DNA of 60,707 nucleotides, taken from NCBI RefSeq assembly GCF_001672915.1, contig NZ_LZKR01000168.1:1-60707 (forward strand), written 5' to 3'. Shown piece after piece: positions 44,664 to 53,566 of the stretch. The translations under genes were made by a program, and so were the position numbers. Every line of letters begins with the position of its first letter. Within the stretch, counting starts at the first letter, position 1. This DNA comes from Mycobacterium sp. 1245805.9. Its GTDB lineage: Bacteria > Actinomycetota > Actinomycetes > Mycobacteriales > Mycobacteriaceae. The notes beneath the pieces were generated by a model. The model worked only from the letters and a program-made list of their open reading frames with translations, was not told where the DNA came from and ran no database searches.

Positions 44664-45400
44664 GGCTTTTCGGCCTCCTTGTTGTTGGTGACGACGTGTT
44701 GGGTAAGCAGGGCGACGGCCTCGCCCGTGGTCCACACCGCGCTGGCGAGGAATCGGAAATTGACCAGGGCGGCGAGGTAGCCGTCGCCTTCGGGCAGGCG
44801 CGGGCCGGCCGTGGCGTCCTTGACGACCGCGACCTCGAAACCTTGCTCGATGAGTTCGCGCAGATGGCCCTCGACACACAGGTTGGCGGCCATGCCGGCC
44901 AGGATCACCTGGTTGACGCCGCGCTTGCGTAACTGAAGCACCAGGTCGTTCGATTCGGGACCGACGATCTTGTGCGGGGAGGCGATGACGGTTCGCCCGT
45001 CGTGGATGTGGTCCCGGTAGGCGGGCAGGAAGTCGGCACCGGATCCGGCGAATCCCTCGGTCGTGTACGCACCCCGGCGACCGAACATGCTTGCGCCGGC
45101 CATGAATTTCTCGAGCGGATCACCGAACAGCCATTGCTTGTCGGTCGGGTAGAAGTAGTGCGGTGACACCGCGACGGTGATGCCCGCCAGCTTGGCGGCG
45201 TGCAGCAGCTCGCCGATGTGAGCGACGACGTCGTTTTGGCGGATGCTGTCACCGAAAACCGGCCATGCAACGCCTTCCGGGCTGAGGAAATCGATCTGCG
45301 GATCGGTGAGAACAAGTGCGGCGTGCTCGAGGTCGAGCGTGAAGCCGGAATACGGCAGGGCGGGATGCTGGGGTTCAGCGTAGTCGCTCGGGTCTGTCAT
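44642..45400 (-). CDS. Isochorismatase-family cysteine hydrolase
   Basis: A 252-residue hydrolase. The triad is visible: Asp in LTDPQIDFL, Lys in SPHKIVGPESND, Cys in GMAANLCVEGHLREL, with the cis-peptide MAAN. Members hydrolyse amides, nicotinamide, ureido compounds or isochorismate. The ATG at 45400 has AGGGAAGG upstream; the -10 box TATAGT lies inside the operator at 45447-45466. The protein is first in the operon with AKR and PPOX, suggesting breakdown of a small amide or xenobiotic. Confidence 0.9.
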   Translation of the reverse strand: MTDPSDYAEPQHPALPYSGFTLDLEHAALVLTDPQIDFLSPEGVAWPVFGDSIRQNDVVAHIGELLHAAKLAGITVAVSPHYFYPTDKQWLFGDPLEKFMAGASMFGRRGAYTTEGFAGSGADFLPAYRDHIHDGRTVIASPHKIVGPESNDLVLQLRKRGVNQVILAGMAANLCVEGHLRELIEQGFEVAVVKDATAGPRLPEGDGYLAALVNFRFLASAVWTTGEAVALLTQHVVTNNKEAEKPWRRTRN

Positions 45401-45443
45401 CGGGCCTTCCCTGCGTATCGCCGCCGGTTCATCCAACCTCGTT

Positions 45444-45466
45444 ACTATAGATGACCAGTCGTCTAT
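45444..45466 (-). promoter_or_regulatory. TetR-type operator and -10 box of the isochorismatase operon
   Basis: ATAGATGACCAGTCGTCTAT (45447-45466) is symmetric at nine of ten positions. On the minus strand TATAGT (45444-45449) overlaps its edge as the -10 box, giving a leader of about 37 bases with a ribosome site. It shares TAGnnGAC...GTCnnCTA with the palindrome in front of the tetR gene. Confidence 0.75.
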
Positions 45467-45507
45467 CTAACAAGCCCGGCAGTCCCGGCATTCCCGAAGG
45501 CGACACA

Positions 45508-46080
45508 TCAGTGCAGCAGCGCCGGGACGGTGACCGCTTCGAACCGGTCGTACGGGGCGCGGCTGCGGGTGACCTTCCCACGCAGGGCCGCCCCTTCCCA
45601 CGCCTCGATCAGCCGAAAGGCGAGGTCTCCCGCTTCGAGGTCGCCCCGAACGTCCGAACGCAGGCACTCGCCCAGGGCCGCACCCCAGCGGTCCAGGATG
45701 CTCACGAGTTCCTTGCGTACCGGCTCGCTCGTGCCGCTGAGCTCGAGCGACAGGTTGCCGACCAGGCAGCCGAGCAGGAAGTCGCCGGCCTCGTGTTCGT
45801 CGGCCAGCGCGTGGAAGAAGCGGGTGATCCGTTCCTGCGCCGGCCCGTCCGCCGCCAGGAGCGGCAGCAACCGCGCCTCGACGTCTGCCCAGTGGTGCTC
45901 GAGGATCGCCGCGGCAAAGGCCTCCTTGCTGGGGAAATACGCGTAGAACGAACCCTTTGGGACGCCGGCCGCGTCGGTGATGTCCTTGACTCCGCTGGCG
46001 GCGAATCCGCGCTTGTGCACGAGTTCCAGCCCGGCCGCCAGCAGGCGGCCACGCACCTCGGGGTTCGGCGGGCGGGGCAT
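45508..46080 (-). CDS. TetR-family repressor
   Basis: A 190-residue regulator. The helix-turn-helix is at about 25-48 (GVKDITDAAGVPKGSFYAYFPSKEAF); the rest is a helical ligand domain of the TetR_C type with LLGCLVGNLSLELSG. It lies directly upstream of the isochorismatase operon on the same strand. Near-identical half-sites occur at its own promoter and at that operon, so it probably represses both. ATG 46080 is seven bases from TACCAT and has no ribosome site, so the message is likely leaderless. Confidence 0.93.
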   Translation of the reverse strand: MPRPPNPEVRGRLLAAGLELVHKRGFAASGVKDITDAAGVPKGSFYAYFPSKEAFAAAILEHHWADVEARLLPLLAADGPAQERITRFFHALADEHEAGDFLLGCLVGNLSLELSGTSEPVRKELVSILDRWGAALGECLRSDVRGDLEAGDLAFRLIEAWEGAALRGKVTRSRAPYDRFEAVTVPALLH

Positions 46081-46091
46081 GGCAACAATGG

Positions 46092-46109
46092 TAGCCGACC
46101 GGTCGGCTA
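46092..46109 (-). promoter_or_regulatory. Perfect 18-base palindrome at the tetR promoter
   Basis: TAGCCGACCGGTCGGCTA is a perfect palindrome. On the minus strand its last two bases start the -10 box TACCAT, seven bases from ATG 46080, so binding would silence tetR itself. Confidence 0.78.
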
Positions 46110-46193
46110 TCTTCGGCCGGCCGGTGTACGCGGGTCGGGTGGCGTAGCGTCTGGAGCGGCGTTGGACGGCTCACCGGGGAGCGAAGGAGCGAA

Positions 46194-46622
46194 ATGGTGA
46201 CTTCGGGTTTGTTCGGTTTCCTGACGCTGCTCGCCCTGATGCTCGCGTTGGTGTTCGCCGCCATTGCCGCTGTACACGTCAAACGGCTGGAGGGCCGGCC
46301 GCCTCCCCCGCTCAGCGACGAAATCGGCAGCGCCAAGGCGGTCACGCGCAAACTGCGCAAGCGCGAACCCATGTCGCAAGACGAGCTGGATTACGCAAAG
46401 CACCTCCTTGGCGCTCGCAGCTCGGTGCTGACGCTGTGCATTCCGGGTGCGTTGTTCTCGCTGGGCTGCTTCTACGTGTTCGGCAGTCTCTACCACTTGC
46501 ACGGAGCAACGCCCTCCGAGCGGACATTTCTCGGGATCTTCCCGATCCTGGCCTCCATAAATCTCACGACTCAAATCCTCCGCAGCGCACGGTTGAAGCG
46601 GCGTCTGCAAAGGATGTCCTGA
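46194..46622 (+). CDS. Uncharacterised membrane protein
   Basis: A 142-residue protein with a clear N-terminal helix (about 6-27), a basic middle (VTRKLRKREPMSQDELDYAKHLL) and two further hydrophobic segments (about 77-97 and 113-127). A GAAGGAG ribosome site precedes the ATG. I do not recognise a family. It is divergent from tetR, 84 bases past the palindrome, so could also be influenced by TetR. Confidence 0.72.
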   Translation: MVTSGLFGFLTLLALMLALVFAAIAAVHVKRLEGRPPPPLSDEIGSAKAVTRKLRKREPMSQDELDYAKHLLGARSSVLTLCIPGALFSLGCFYVFGSLYHLHGATPSERTFLGIFPILASINLTTQILRSARLKRRLQRMS

Positions 46623-46811
46623 AGCCGCGTTGCCGTGAGCGACCGCAGGTGCGCCCGCAGGTCGCTGCGGTCGCGTTCCGGCCGCAGGGCCGCTACTCTT
46701 TCACGATCATCTGTCCATTGAGTACATGACCGTCTACTATCTGCAGTTGGCCTAGGGGCGGGGCCGGGGGGAGAAAGACGATGGCCCGAGCGAGTTCCGA
46801 GAGGTGATCGA

Positions 46812-47255
46812 ATGAGCCCTCGACCGGTGGGCAGGCGGGTCTTGGCGCGAGTCTGGTTGCCGTTGGTTGCCGTCATCGCGCTCGGTGTTGGTGGGGTGGC
46901 CATGTACAAGGTGCACCAGTTCTCGGAGCCCCCGCCCGTCATCACCGTAAATCAGCCGGCGGCGCCGCCGGAGTTCAGCATCAAGCGGCTCACGTACGAA
47001 TTGTTCGGCTCCGTCGGGGAAGGCGGGATGCTCGTCTGGGTGGATATCAACGGGCATCCGCATCGGGTCGATCTCACGACGTTGCCGTGGTCGCATACGG
47101 AGGCGACGACGCTCACCGTGGTGTCCGGCAGCATCTCGGCGCAGGTTCATGGCGGTCAGGTCGGCTGCCGACTTCGGGTGAATGGCGTTGTCCGCGCTGA
47201 ACAGTCCGACACCAATCAGGATGCACACGTCTATTGCCTGGTGAAGTCCGCATGA
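46812..47255 (+). CDS. MmpS-family membrane protein
   Basis: A 147-residue MmpS. It has one N-terminal membrane helix (about 12-32), a Pro-rich stretch and an extracytoplasmic beta domain with TYELFGSVGEGGMLVWVDINGHP, two cysteines near the end (GCRLRVNG and VYCLVKSA) and the family ending. MmpS proteins assist MmpL transporters in exporting lipids, siderophores or drugs. GAGGTGA precedes the ATG. Its stop overlaps the mmpL ATG by four bases. Confidence 0.93.
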   Translation: MSPRPVGRRVLARVWLPLVAVIALGVGGVAMYKVHQFSEPPPVITVNQPAAPPEFSIKRLTYELFGSVGEGGMLVWVDINGHPHRVDLTTLPWSHTEATTLTVVSGSISAQVHGGQVGCRLRVNGVVRAEQSDTNQDAHVYCLVKSA

Positions 47256-50095
47256 GCGAACAACCGGCGGAGCAGCGGACGAAGCGCCCCTTCTTCCCCA
47301 GAATGGTTCGCGCCCTTGCGATCCCGATCATCGCCTTCTGGGGCCTGCTCGCCGTGTCTACCAATACCTTCATGCCCCAGGTCGAGCGCGTCGCAGAAGA
47401 GCTTGCGGGCCCATTGGTCCCGCACTACGCGCCGTCACAGCGGGCGCTGCTGTCCATCGGTGCGAAGTTCCACGAGTCCAATTCGACCAGCTTGGCCATG
47501 ATCGTGCTGGAGGCCAACCGGCCGCTGGGCGACGCGGATCATCAGTACTACGACGATTTGATGCGCCGGTTCAAGCGCGACCCCAAGCACGTGCAGTACG
47601 CCATGGATCTGTGGGGGAAGCCGATCACCGCGGCCGGCGCGCAGAGCCTCGACGGCAAGTGCGCCTACGTGCTGTTGCGCCTCGCGGGCGATATCGGCCA
47701 GATGCAAGCGAATGAGTCCGTTGCCGCCGTTCGCGACATCGTAACGAAGGACACGCCGCCGCCCGGGCTCAAGGTCTACGTCAGCGGCGCGGCCCCCCTC
47801 GCCTCGGACACGGTGGCGATCGCGAATTCGAGCCTGAACGACATCACGATCGTGACGATCTTCCTCATCATCGGGATGTTGTTGCTGGTGTACCGCTCCA
47901 TCGTCACCCTGTTCGTGCCGCTGGCCGGGGTGCTGTTCGAGATGCTGGTCGCGAAAGGGGTGATCGCGACCCTCGGGCATCTCGGGTACATCGAACTCTC
48001 GTCGTTCGCGGTGAACATCGTCGTCGCGCTGACCCTGGGCGCTGGCACGGACTACGGCATCTTCCTGATGGGCCGCTATCACGAGGCGCGACACGACGGC
48101 GAGAGCCGGGAGGAGGCCTTCTACACCGCCTACAAGAGCGTCACCCCGGTCATCCTCGGCTCGGGGCTGACGATCGCGGGGGCGTGTTACTGCCTGACGT
48201 TCGCGCGACTCAACTACTTCCACACCATGGGCCCGGCCGTCGCGATCAGCATGCTGTTCACCATCGCGGCGGCGCTGACGCTCGGTCCCGCCTTCCTGGC
48301 GCTGGGTAGCCTGTTCGGGCTCTTCGACCCGCGGAGCAAGGCCAAGGCACACCTGTATCGGCGGATCGGGGCGAGCGTGGTCCGGTGGCCGGTGCCGATC
48401 CTGTTCGCGAGTGCCGCCGCGGTTCTGCTCGGGGCGATCTTCGTGCCGACGTACCGGCAGAACTACGACGACCGGCAGTACCAGCCGCACAACGCGCCCG
48501 CCAATTTGGGCTTCCAGGCGGCCGATCGGCATTTCCCGAAGAGCAAGCTGTTCTCCGAGATGCTGATGATCGAGACGGATCACGACATGCGGAACTCGGG
48601 CGACTTCATCTCATTGGACCGCGCGGCCAAGGCGCTCGAACGCCTTCCCGGCGTCGCGATGGTGCAGAGCATCACCCGACCAATGGGCCGAGCCTTGGAA
48701 CACGCCACGATTCCCTATCTGTTCACCACGCAAGGCAGCGGGAGCGGCCAACAGCTGCCGTTCAACCAGCAGCAGAACGCGAATACCAACCAGCAGGCGC
48801 AGATCACGCAGCACACCGTCGAGGTCACGCGCAAAGAGATCGACTATTTCCAGAACCTGTCGGACGAGCTGCACAAGACGGTTCTCACCGTCGAGGATTT
48901 GCAACGGGTCACGGACGAGATGAACCAGGAAATCTCGAACTTCGACGACTTCTTCCGACCGATCAAGAGCTACTTCTATTGGGAGCGGCACTGTTTCGAC
49001 ATCCCGATGTGCTGGGCGTTCAGGTCGTTGTTCGACACGCTCGACAACATCGACCATTTGGCGGCTGACATCAACCAGGCCAAGACCTCCCTCGAGGAGA
49101 TGGACAAGATCGTGCCGCAGATCATCGTGCAGCTGAAGTTGACGGCCGACGACTCGGAGGCGTTGGCCAACCTTCTGGTCAGCACCTACGGCCAGTCGGC
49201 TCTGCAGACCACCCAGACCAACCAGACATTCGACGACCAGATCAATGTGGGACTCGACTTCGACCAGGCCCGCAGCGACGACTTCTTCTACATCCCGCAC
49301 GAGGGTTTCGACAACGAGGACGTCAAGACCGGTATGCAGCTGTTGATGTCACCGGACGGCCAGGCCGCTCGGATCATCGTCACCCACGAGGGCGACGCCA
49401 ACGGTCCGGAGGGCGTGCAGCACGTCGAGCAGTTCCCCAACGCGATAACCGTTGCGCTCAAGGAAACTTCGCTGGCCGGCTCGAAGGTCTATATCGGCGG
49501 TTCCGGATCCACCAACAAGGACATCAAGCAATACGCCGCGTCCGATCTCCTCATTGTGGCGATCGCCGCCTTCGTGCTGATCTTCTTGATCATGCTGTTC
49601 CTCACCAGGAGTCTGATGGCCGCGATCGTCATCCCCGGAACGGTGGCCTTCTCCTATGCCGGGGCGTTCGGGCTGTCGATACTCGTCTGGCAGCACCTCA
49701 TCGGCCTGCCGCTGCACTGGTTGGTGTTGCCGCTGACGTTCATCATCCTGGTGGCGGTCGGTTCGGACTACAACCTGCTGTTGATCCTTCGGGTCAAAGA
49801 GGAGCTGCATGCCGGAATCCACACCGGTCTGATCCGAGCGCTCGGCAGCACCGGTGGTGTAGTGACTTCTGCCGGTTTGGTTTTCGCGTTCACCATGCTG
49901 GCGATGCTGAGCAGCGATCTGCGCACCGTCGGCCAGGTCGGGTCGACCGTCTGTATCGGCCTGCTGCTCGACACGCTGATCGTGCGTTCGTTCGTCGTAC
50001 CGTGCATCCTGCGCATCCTCGGGCCGTGGTTCTGGTGGCCGACGCTGGTGCGGTCCCGGCCGCTGCGGGAGCGCGTGGCGACGCCGGCCACGTGA
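47252..50095 (+). CDS. MmpL-family RND transporter paired with MmpS
   Basis: A 947-residue MmpL4/5-like transporter with two six-helix halves (the second starts near residue 760). The inner motifs GAGTDYGIFLMGRYHEAR and VAVGSDYNLLLILRVKEEL carry the Asp-Tyr pairs of the proton relay. The long loop before the second half (about 500-690) is rich in Gln/Asn and predicted helical, with the cysteine pair CFDIPMC. Length and MmpS pairing suit a lipid or siderophore exporter. It might serve the lipopeptide cluster 5 kb away, which is speculative. Confidence 0.94.
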   Translation: MSEQPAEQRTKRPFFPRMVRALAIPIIAFWGLLAVSTNTFMPQVERVAEELAGPLVPHYAPSQRALLSIGAKFHESNSTSLAMIVLEANRPLGDADHQYYDDLMRRFKRDPKHVQYAMDLWGKPITAAGAQSLDGKCAYVLLRLAGDIGQMQANESVAAVRDIVTKDTPPPGLKVYVSGAAPLASDTVAIANSSLNDITIVTIFLIIGMLLLVYRSIVTLFVPLAGVLFEMLVAKGVIATLGHLGYIELSSFAVNIVVALTLGAGTDYGIFLMGRYHEARHDGESREEAFYTAYKSVTPVILGSGLTIAGACYCLTFARLNYFHTMGPAVAISMLFTIAAALTLGPAFLALGSLFGLFDPRSKAKAHLYRRIGASVVRWPVPILFASAAAVLLGAIFVPTYRQNYDDRQYQPHNAPANLGFQAADRHFPKSKLFSEMLMIETDHDMRNSGDFISLDRAAKALERLPGVAMVQSITRPMGRALEHATIPYLFTTQGSGSGQQLPFNQQQNANTNQQAQITQHTVEVTRKEIDYFQNLSDELHKTVLTVEDLQRVTDEMNQEISNFDDFFRPIKSYFYWERHCFDIPMCWAFRSLFDTLDNIDHLAADINQAKTSLEEMDKIVPQIIVQLKLTADDSEALANLLVSTYGQSALQTTQTNQTFDDQINVGLDFDQARSDDFFYIPHEGFDNEDVKTGMQLLMSPDGQAARIIVTHEGDANGPEGVQHVEQFPNAITVALKETSLAGSKVYIGGSGSTNKDIKQYAASDLLIVAIAAFVLIFLIMLFLTRSLMAAIVIPGTVAFSYAGAFGLSILVWQHLIGLPLHWLVLPLTFIILVAVGSDYNLLLILRVKEELHAGIHTGLIRALGSTGGVVTSAGLVFAFTMLAMLSSDLRTVGQVGSTVCIGLLLDTLIVRSFVVPCILRILGPWFWWPTLVRSRPLRERVATPAT

Positions 50096-50124
50096 GCACC
50101 GTCAGCCGGCCATGCGGTGATTCC

Positions 50125-50156
50125 CATTTGCGATATCACCGGCGCTATCGCAAATG
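50125..50156. terminator. Stem-loop between convergent mmpL and oxidase genes
   Basis: CATTTGCGATA and TATCGCAAATG form a perfect 11-base stem with a 10-base loop between the stops at 50095 and 50173. It is likely a bidirectional terminator, though there is no strong T-run. Confidence 0.7.
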
Positions 50157-50172
50157 AGATCGATCGACCCCG

Positions 50173-51606
50173 CTAGAAGTTGAGCCCCGAGAACATGACC
50201 CGGCCGGGATCGTACTTCTGCCGCACGGCGCTGAGCCGGGACAGGTTGGGTCCGAAGTAGCGCGACGCCGGCTGGTTCGCCTCGATGTAGTTCACGTAGC
50301 CGCCGACCGAATACGGTTGCACCGCTTGGTGTGCCGTGGCGAGCCAGCTCGTCGCCGCCGCCGGGTCGCCCGTTTCGACGTACCACTGCACCAGCGAGGA
50401 CTGCCGTCGCCACGGGAAGGCCGTCGCCCCCGGCGCCACCGTGGCGAGCGCGCCGTCGAGGGCGTGCATGATGGCCAGCATGCGGCCCGCGCCACGGGGA
50501 AATGCCTCGACCGCCGAGGCGATCCCCTGGGCGGCGGCCGGGGTGAGCGTCGTGAAGACGTCCGATCCCCCGACGTATCCCAGCGGCGACGGGTTGAGGT
50601 TGCCGACGGCCAGATAGCGCACCAGGTCCATGTAGTTGAACGTGTGGTTCTCGGTCCCGGACGGTTGCACCCCAACGGCTTTGGTGATGGCGGCCGCGAC
50701 GCTGTTGCCCGATCCGGCCGGGCAGGTCGCCATTATCCGGGGATGCGTACCGAACCCGTCGACGGTGTTGTCCGCCAGTGCCCACATGCTGTCGTCGGCG
50801 GTGCGCAGCCAGTTCTGCCAGCCGAGCAGGACCTGCGCGAACGCCTGCGGTGGGAAGTTGAGGTTCACCACGTCGACGTCCCGGGTGGGAAACGTGGCGA
50901 AGGTCAGCGAGGTGGTCACCCCGAAGTTGCCGCCACCGCCGCCGCGCAGCGCCCAGAACAGGTCGGGGTTGCTGGCTGCGGAGGCAGTGACGGCCTGGCC
51001 GCCGGGCAGCACCACCGATGCCGCCGTCAGCTGGTCACAGAGCAGGCCGGCGTGGCGCGACTGGGCGCCCAGTCCCCCGCCCAGCGCGTGCCCCGCGGCG
51101 CCGACCGACGGGCAGGTACCCGTCGGGATGCCCCGGCCGGCCGCGGCCAGCGCCTCGTGGATCGCATACAGGCTGGTCGCGGGCGTCACGGTGACCTGCC
51201 CGGTGGACGCGTCGTAGTTGATTCCCCCGGGCAGCTGGCGCAGGTCGAACACCACGGCGCCGTTCGCCGTGGACGCGCCGATGTAGGAGTGCCCGCCGCT
51301 GCGCGGGGCGACCTTCAGGTTGTTGGCGGCGGCGAAAGCCATCGCCTTTTGCACGTCCGCCGCCGACGTCGGGGTGACGATCGCCGCCGGAGTGAACCCG
51401 TTGTAGTTGGTGTTGAAAACCTGCTTCGCTCCGGCGAATTGGGGATCTTGCGGCAGCACCACCCTCCCGCCGATGGCGGTGGTCAGGCCGTCCCAGCCGG
51501 AGGGGTTGGGGACCGCGGTCGCCCGCACCGGGCCGAAGACCGCGCCGGCGGCCAACGCGCCGGCGGCCCCGCGCAGGAACGCCTGGCGAGAGATCTCACG
51601 CGCCAT
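50173..51606 (-). CDS. Exported berberine-bridge-type FAD oxidase
   Basis: A 477-residue oxidoreductase. The N-terminus SRQAFLRGAAGALAAGAVFG resembles a Tat signal. The FAD domain has PRSGGHSYIG (His for covalent attachment) and GTCPSVGAAGHALGGGLG (Cys for the second bond), so bicovalent flavin is expected. The C-terminal part has YVNYIEANQ and KYDPGRVMF typical of BBE-like enzymes. It probably oxidises an alcohol, sugar or aromatic outside the membrane, giving hydrogen peroxide. The start was set at ATG 51606; the frame is open beyond but the Tat motif fits here. Confidence 0.92.
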   Translation of the reverse strand: MAREISRQAFLRGAAGALAAGAVFGPVRATAVPNPSGWDGLTTAIGGRVVLPQDPQFAGAKQVFNTNYNGFTPAAIVTPTSAADVQKAMAFAAANNLKVAPRSGGHSYIGASTANGAVVFDLRQLPGGINYDASTGQVTVTPATSLYAIHEALAAAGRGIPTGTCPSVGAAGHALGGGLGAQSRHAGLLCDQLTAASVVLPGGQAVTASAASNPDLFWALRGGGGGNFGVTTSLTFATFPTRDVDVVNLNFPPQAFAQVLLGWQNWLRTADDSMWALADNTVDGFGTHPRIMATCPAGSGNSVAAAITKAVGVQPSGTENHTFNYMDLVRYLAVGNLNPSPLGYVGGSDVFTTLTPAAAQGIASAVEAFPRGAGRMLAIMHALDGALATVAPGATAFPWRRQSSLVQWYVETGDPAAATSWLATAHQAVQPYSVGGYVNYIEANQPASRYFGPNLSRLSAVRQKYDPGRVMFSGLNF

Positions 51607-51774
51607 CGTCAGGGCTCCCGCGATCGCGTCATATCCCGCATTGTCATTGCCGGGCGCTGCGAGGCCGCGAGACGTGCCACGGGGCAACCGGACCGTGCCC
51701 CAACCGTTACCGACCCGGGTCCGCCGGGCCTAGGCTGGTGTTTTGGCCGCTGCGTTTTTTCGAGAGGTAATGAC

Positions 51775-53331
51775 ATGTCCGCACCGTCAGCCGAGGTCTT
51801 CGACCGCCTGCGTCAACTGGTCGCGATCAAGGACATCACCGCACGCGAGACCAAGACGATCGACGAGGTTTTCACCGGTAGACCGCTGACCACGATCCCC
51901 ATCGGCACGGCCGCCGACGTCGAGGCCGCTTTCGCCGAGGCCCGCGCGGCGCAGATCGACTGGGCGAAGCGCCCGGTCGCCGAGCGGGTGGACGTCATCC
52001 GCCGCTATCGCGATCTGGTCATCGAGAACCGCCAGTTCCTGATGGACCTCCTGCAGGCCGAGGCGGGCAAGGCCCGCTGGGCGGCGCAGGAGGAAATCGT
52101 CGACCTGATGGCCAACGCCAACTACTACGTGAACGTGGCCGCCGACCTGCTGAAGCCGCGCAAGGTGCAGGCGCTGCTCCCGGCGGTGGGCAAGACGACG
52201 GTCGTCTACCAGCCCAAGGGTGTCGTCGGGGTGATTTCACCGTGGAACTACCCCATGACGCTCACCGCGTCCGACTCGGTGCCGGCGCTCGTGGCGGGCA
52301 ACGCAGTGGTGCTCAAGCCCGACAGCCAGACGCCGTACTGCGCGCTGGCGTGCGCCGAGCTGTTGTACCGGGCGGGGCTGCCGCGGGCGCTGTACGCGAT
52401 CGTGCCCGGCCCGGGCTCGGTGGTGGGCACCGCGATCATCGAGAACTGCGACTACTTGATGTTCACCGGCTCGACCGCCACCGGCAGGCAGCTCGCCGAG
52501 CACGCGGGCCGTCGGCTCATCGGCTTCTCGGCCGAGCTCGGCGGCAAGAACGCGATGATCGTCACGCGCGGGGCCAACCTGGACAAGGTCGCCAAGGCGG
52601 CCACCCGCGCGTGCTTCTCCAACGCGGGTCAGCTGTGCATCTCGATCGAGCGCATCTACGTCGAGAAGGACGTCGCCGACGAGTTCACCAACAAGTTCGG
52701 CGCGGCGGTGCGAAACATGAAGCTCGGCACCGCGTATGACTTCTCCGTCGACATGGGCAGCCTGATCTCGCCGAGCCAGCTGGACACCGTGACCGACCAC
52801 GTTGAGGACGCGAAGGCCAAGGGCGCCACGGTGATTGCGGGCGGCAAGGCCCGCCCCGACATCGGGCCGCTGTTCTACGAGCCGACGGTGCTCACCGACG
52901 TCACGCCGGAGATGGAGTGTGCGGCCAACGAGACGTTCGGGCCGCTCGTTTCGATCTACCCCGTCGCCGACGTCGACGAGGCCGTCGAGAAGGCCAACGA
53001 CACCGAGTACGGCCTGAACGCCAGCGTGTGGGCAGGGTCCACCGCGGAGGGCCAGGAGATCGCGGCCCGGCTGCGCTCGGGAACGGTGAACGTCGACGAG
53101 GGTTACGCGTTCGCGTGGGGCAGCCTCGGCGCGCCGATGGGCGGGATGGGCCAGTCGGGTGTCGGCCGCCGGCACGGTGCCGAGGGCCTGCTGAAGTACA
53201 CCGAATCGCAGACGATCGCGGCCGCGCGCGTGTTCAATCTCGATCCGCCCCTTGGGATTCCGTCGACCCTTTGGCAGAAGTCGCTGGTGCCCGTCGTGCG
53301 CACGATGATGAGGCTGCCCGGGCGGCACTGA
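51775..53331 (+). CDS. gabD2: Succinate-semialdehyde dehydrogenase
   Basis: A 518-residue aldehyde dehydrogenase, the same length and near-identical to my recollection of GabD2 (Rv1731) of M. tuberculosis. The catalytic Cys lies in FSNAGQLCISIERIYVE and the Glu in AELGGKNAMI; PWNYPMTLT and FGPLVSIYPV are also present. It oxidises succinate semialdehyde to succinate in the variant TCA/GABA route. GAGAGG precedes the ATG. It is divergent from the oxidase gene; downstream there is no partner gene. Confidence 0.95.
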   Translation: MSAPSAEVFDRLRQLVAIKDITARETKTIDEVFTGRPLTTIPIGTAADVEAAFAEARAAQIDWAKRPVAERVDVIRRYRDLVIENRQFLMDLLQAEAGKARWAAQEEIVDLMANANYYVNVAADLLKPRKVQALLPAVGKTTVVYQPKGVVGVISPWNYPMTLTASDSVPALVAGNAVVLKPDSQTPYCALACAELLYRAGLPRALYAIVPGPGSVVGTAIIENCDYLMFTGSTATGRQLAEHAGRRLIGFSAELGGKNAMIVTRGANLDKVAKAATRACFSNAGQLCISIERIYVEKDVADEFTNKFGAAVRNMKLGTAYDFSVDMGSLISPSQLDTVTDHVEDAKAKGATVIAGGKARPDIGPLFYEPTVLTDVTPEMECAANETFGPLVSIYPVADVDEAVEKANDTEYGLNASVWAGSTAEGQEIAARLRSGTVNVDEGYAFAWGSLGAPMGGMGQSGVGRRHGAEGLLKYTESQTIAAARVFNLDPPLGIPSTLWQKSLVPVVRTMMRLPGRH

Positions 53332-53339
53332 CGGAGTCG

Positions 53340-53435
53340 TCAGTGCCGCGGGGGGTGACGTTCGCAGTAGTCACGCCAGATGGCGAACATCCAGATCGCC
53401 AATACAACCAGAAAAAGTGCCACTCCAACGTCCAT
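53340..53435 (-). CDS. Possible 31-residue membrane peptide
   Basis: An ATG at 53435 opens 31 codons reading MDVGVALFLVVLAIWMFAIW then a charged tail with DYCERHPPRH. One membrane helix and a basic cytoplasmic tail look like a real small membrane peptide rather than noise, but there is no ribosome site. It converges with gabD2. Confidence 0.35.
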   Translation of the reverse strand: MDVGVALFLVVLAIWMFAIWRDYCERHPPRH

Positions 53436-53515
53436 GTCGTACCCGTTCTGACAATGGGTTCCCCCTGCGCGTGACGTGAAAACAGCCCGTATAGCGGAGG
53501 ACCGTTGCCTGGATC

Positions 53516-53533
53516 TACTACGAAGCGTAGTAT
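53516..53533 (+). promoter_or_regulatory. Inverted repeat over a -10 box
   Basis: TACTACG-AAG-CGTAGTA is a perfect seven-base inverted repeat at 53516-53532. TAGTAT (53528-53533) inside it can serve as the -10 box of the gene at 53567. It is similar in style to BlaI/MarR-type operators (TACTAC...GTAGTA), but the regulator is not known. Confidence 0.55.
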
Positions 53534-53566
53534 TTTGGCATCCCAAAGTGCACAAGGAGGTGCAAT

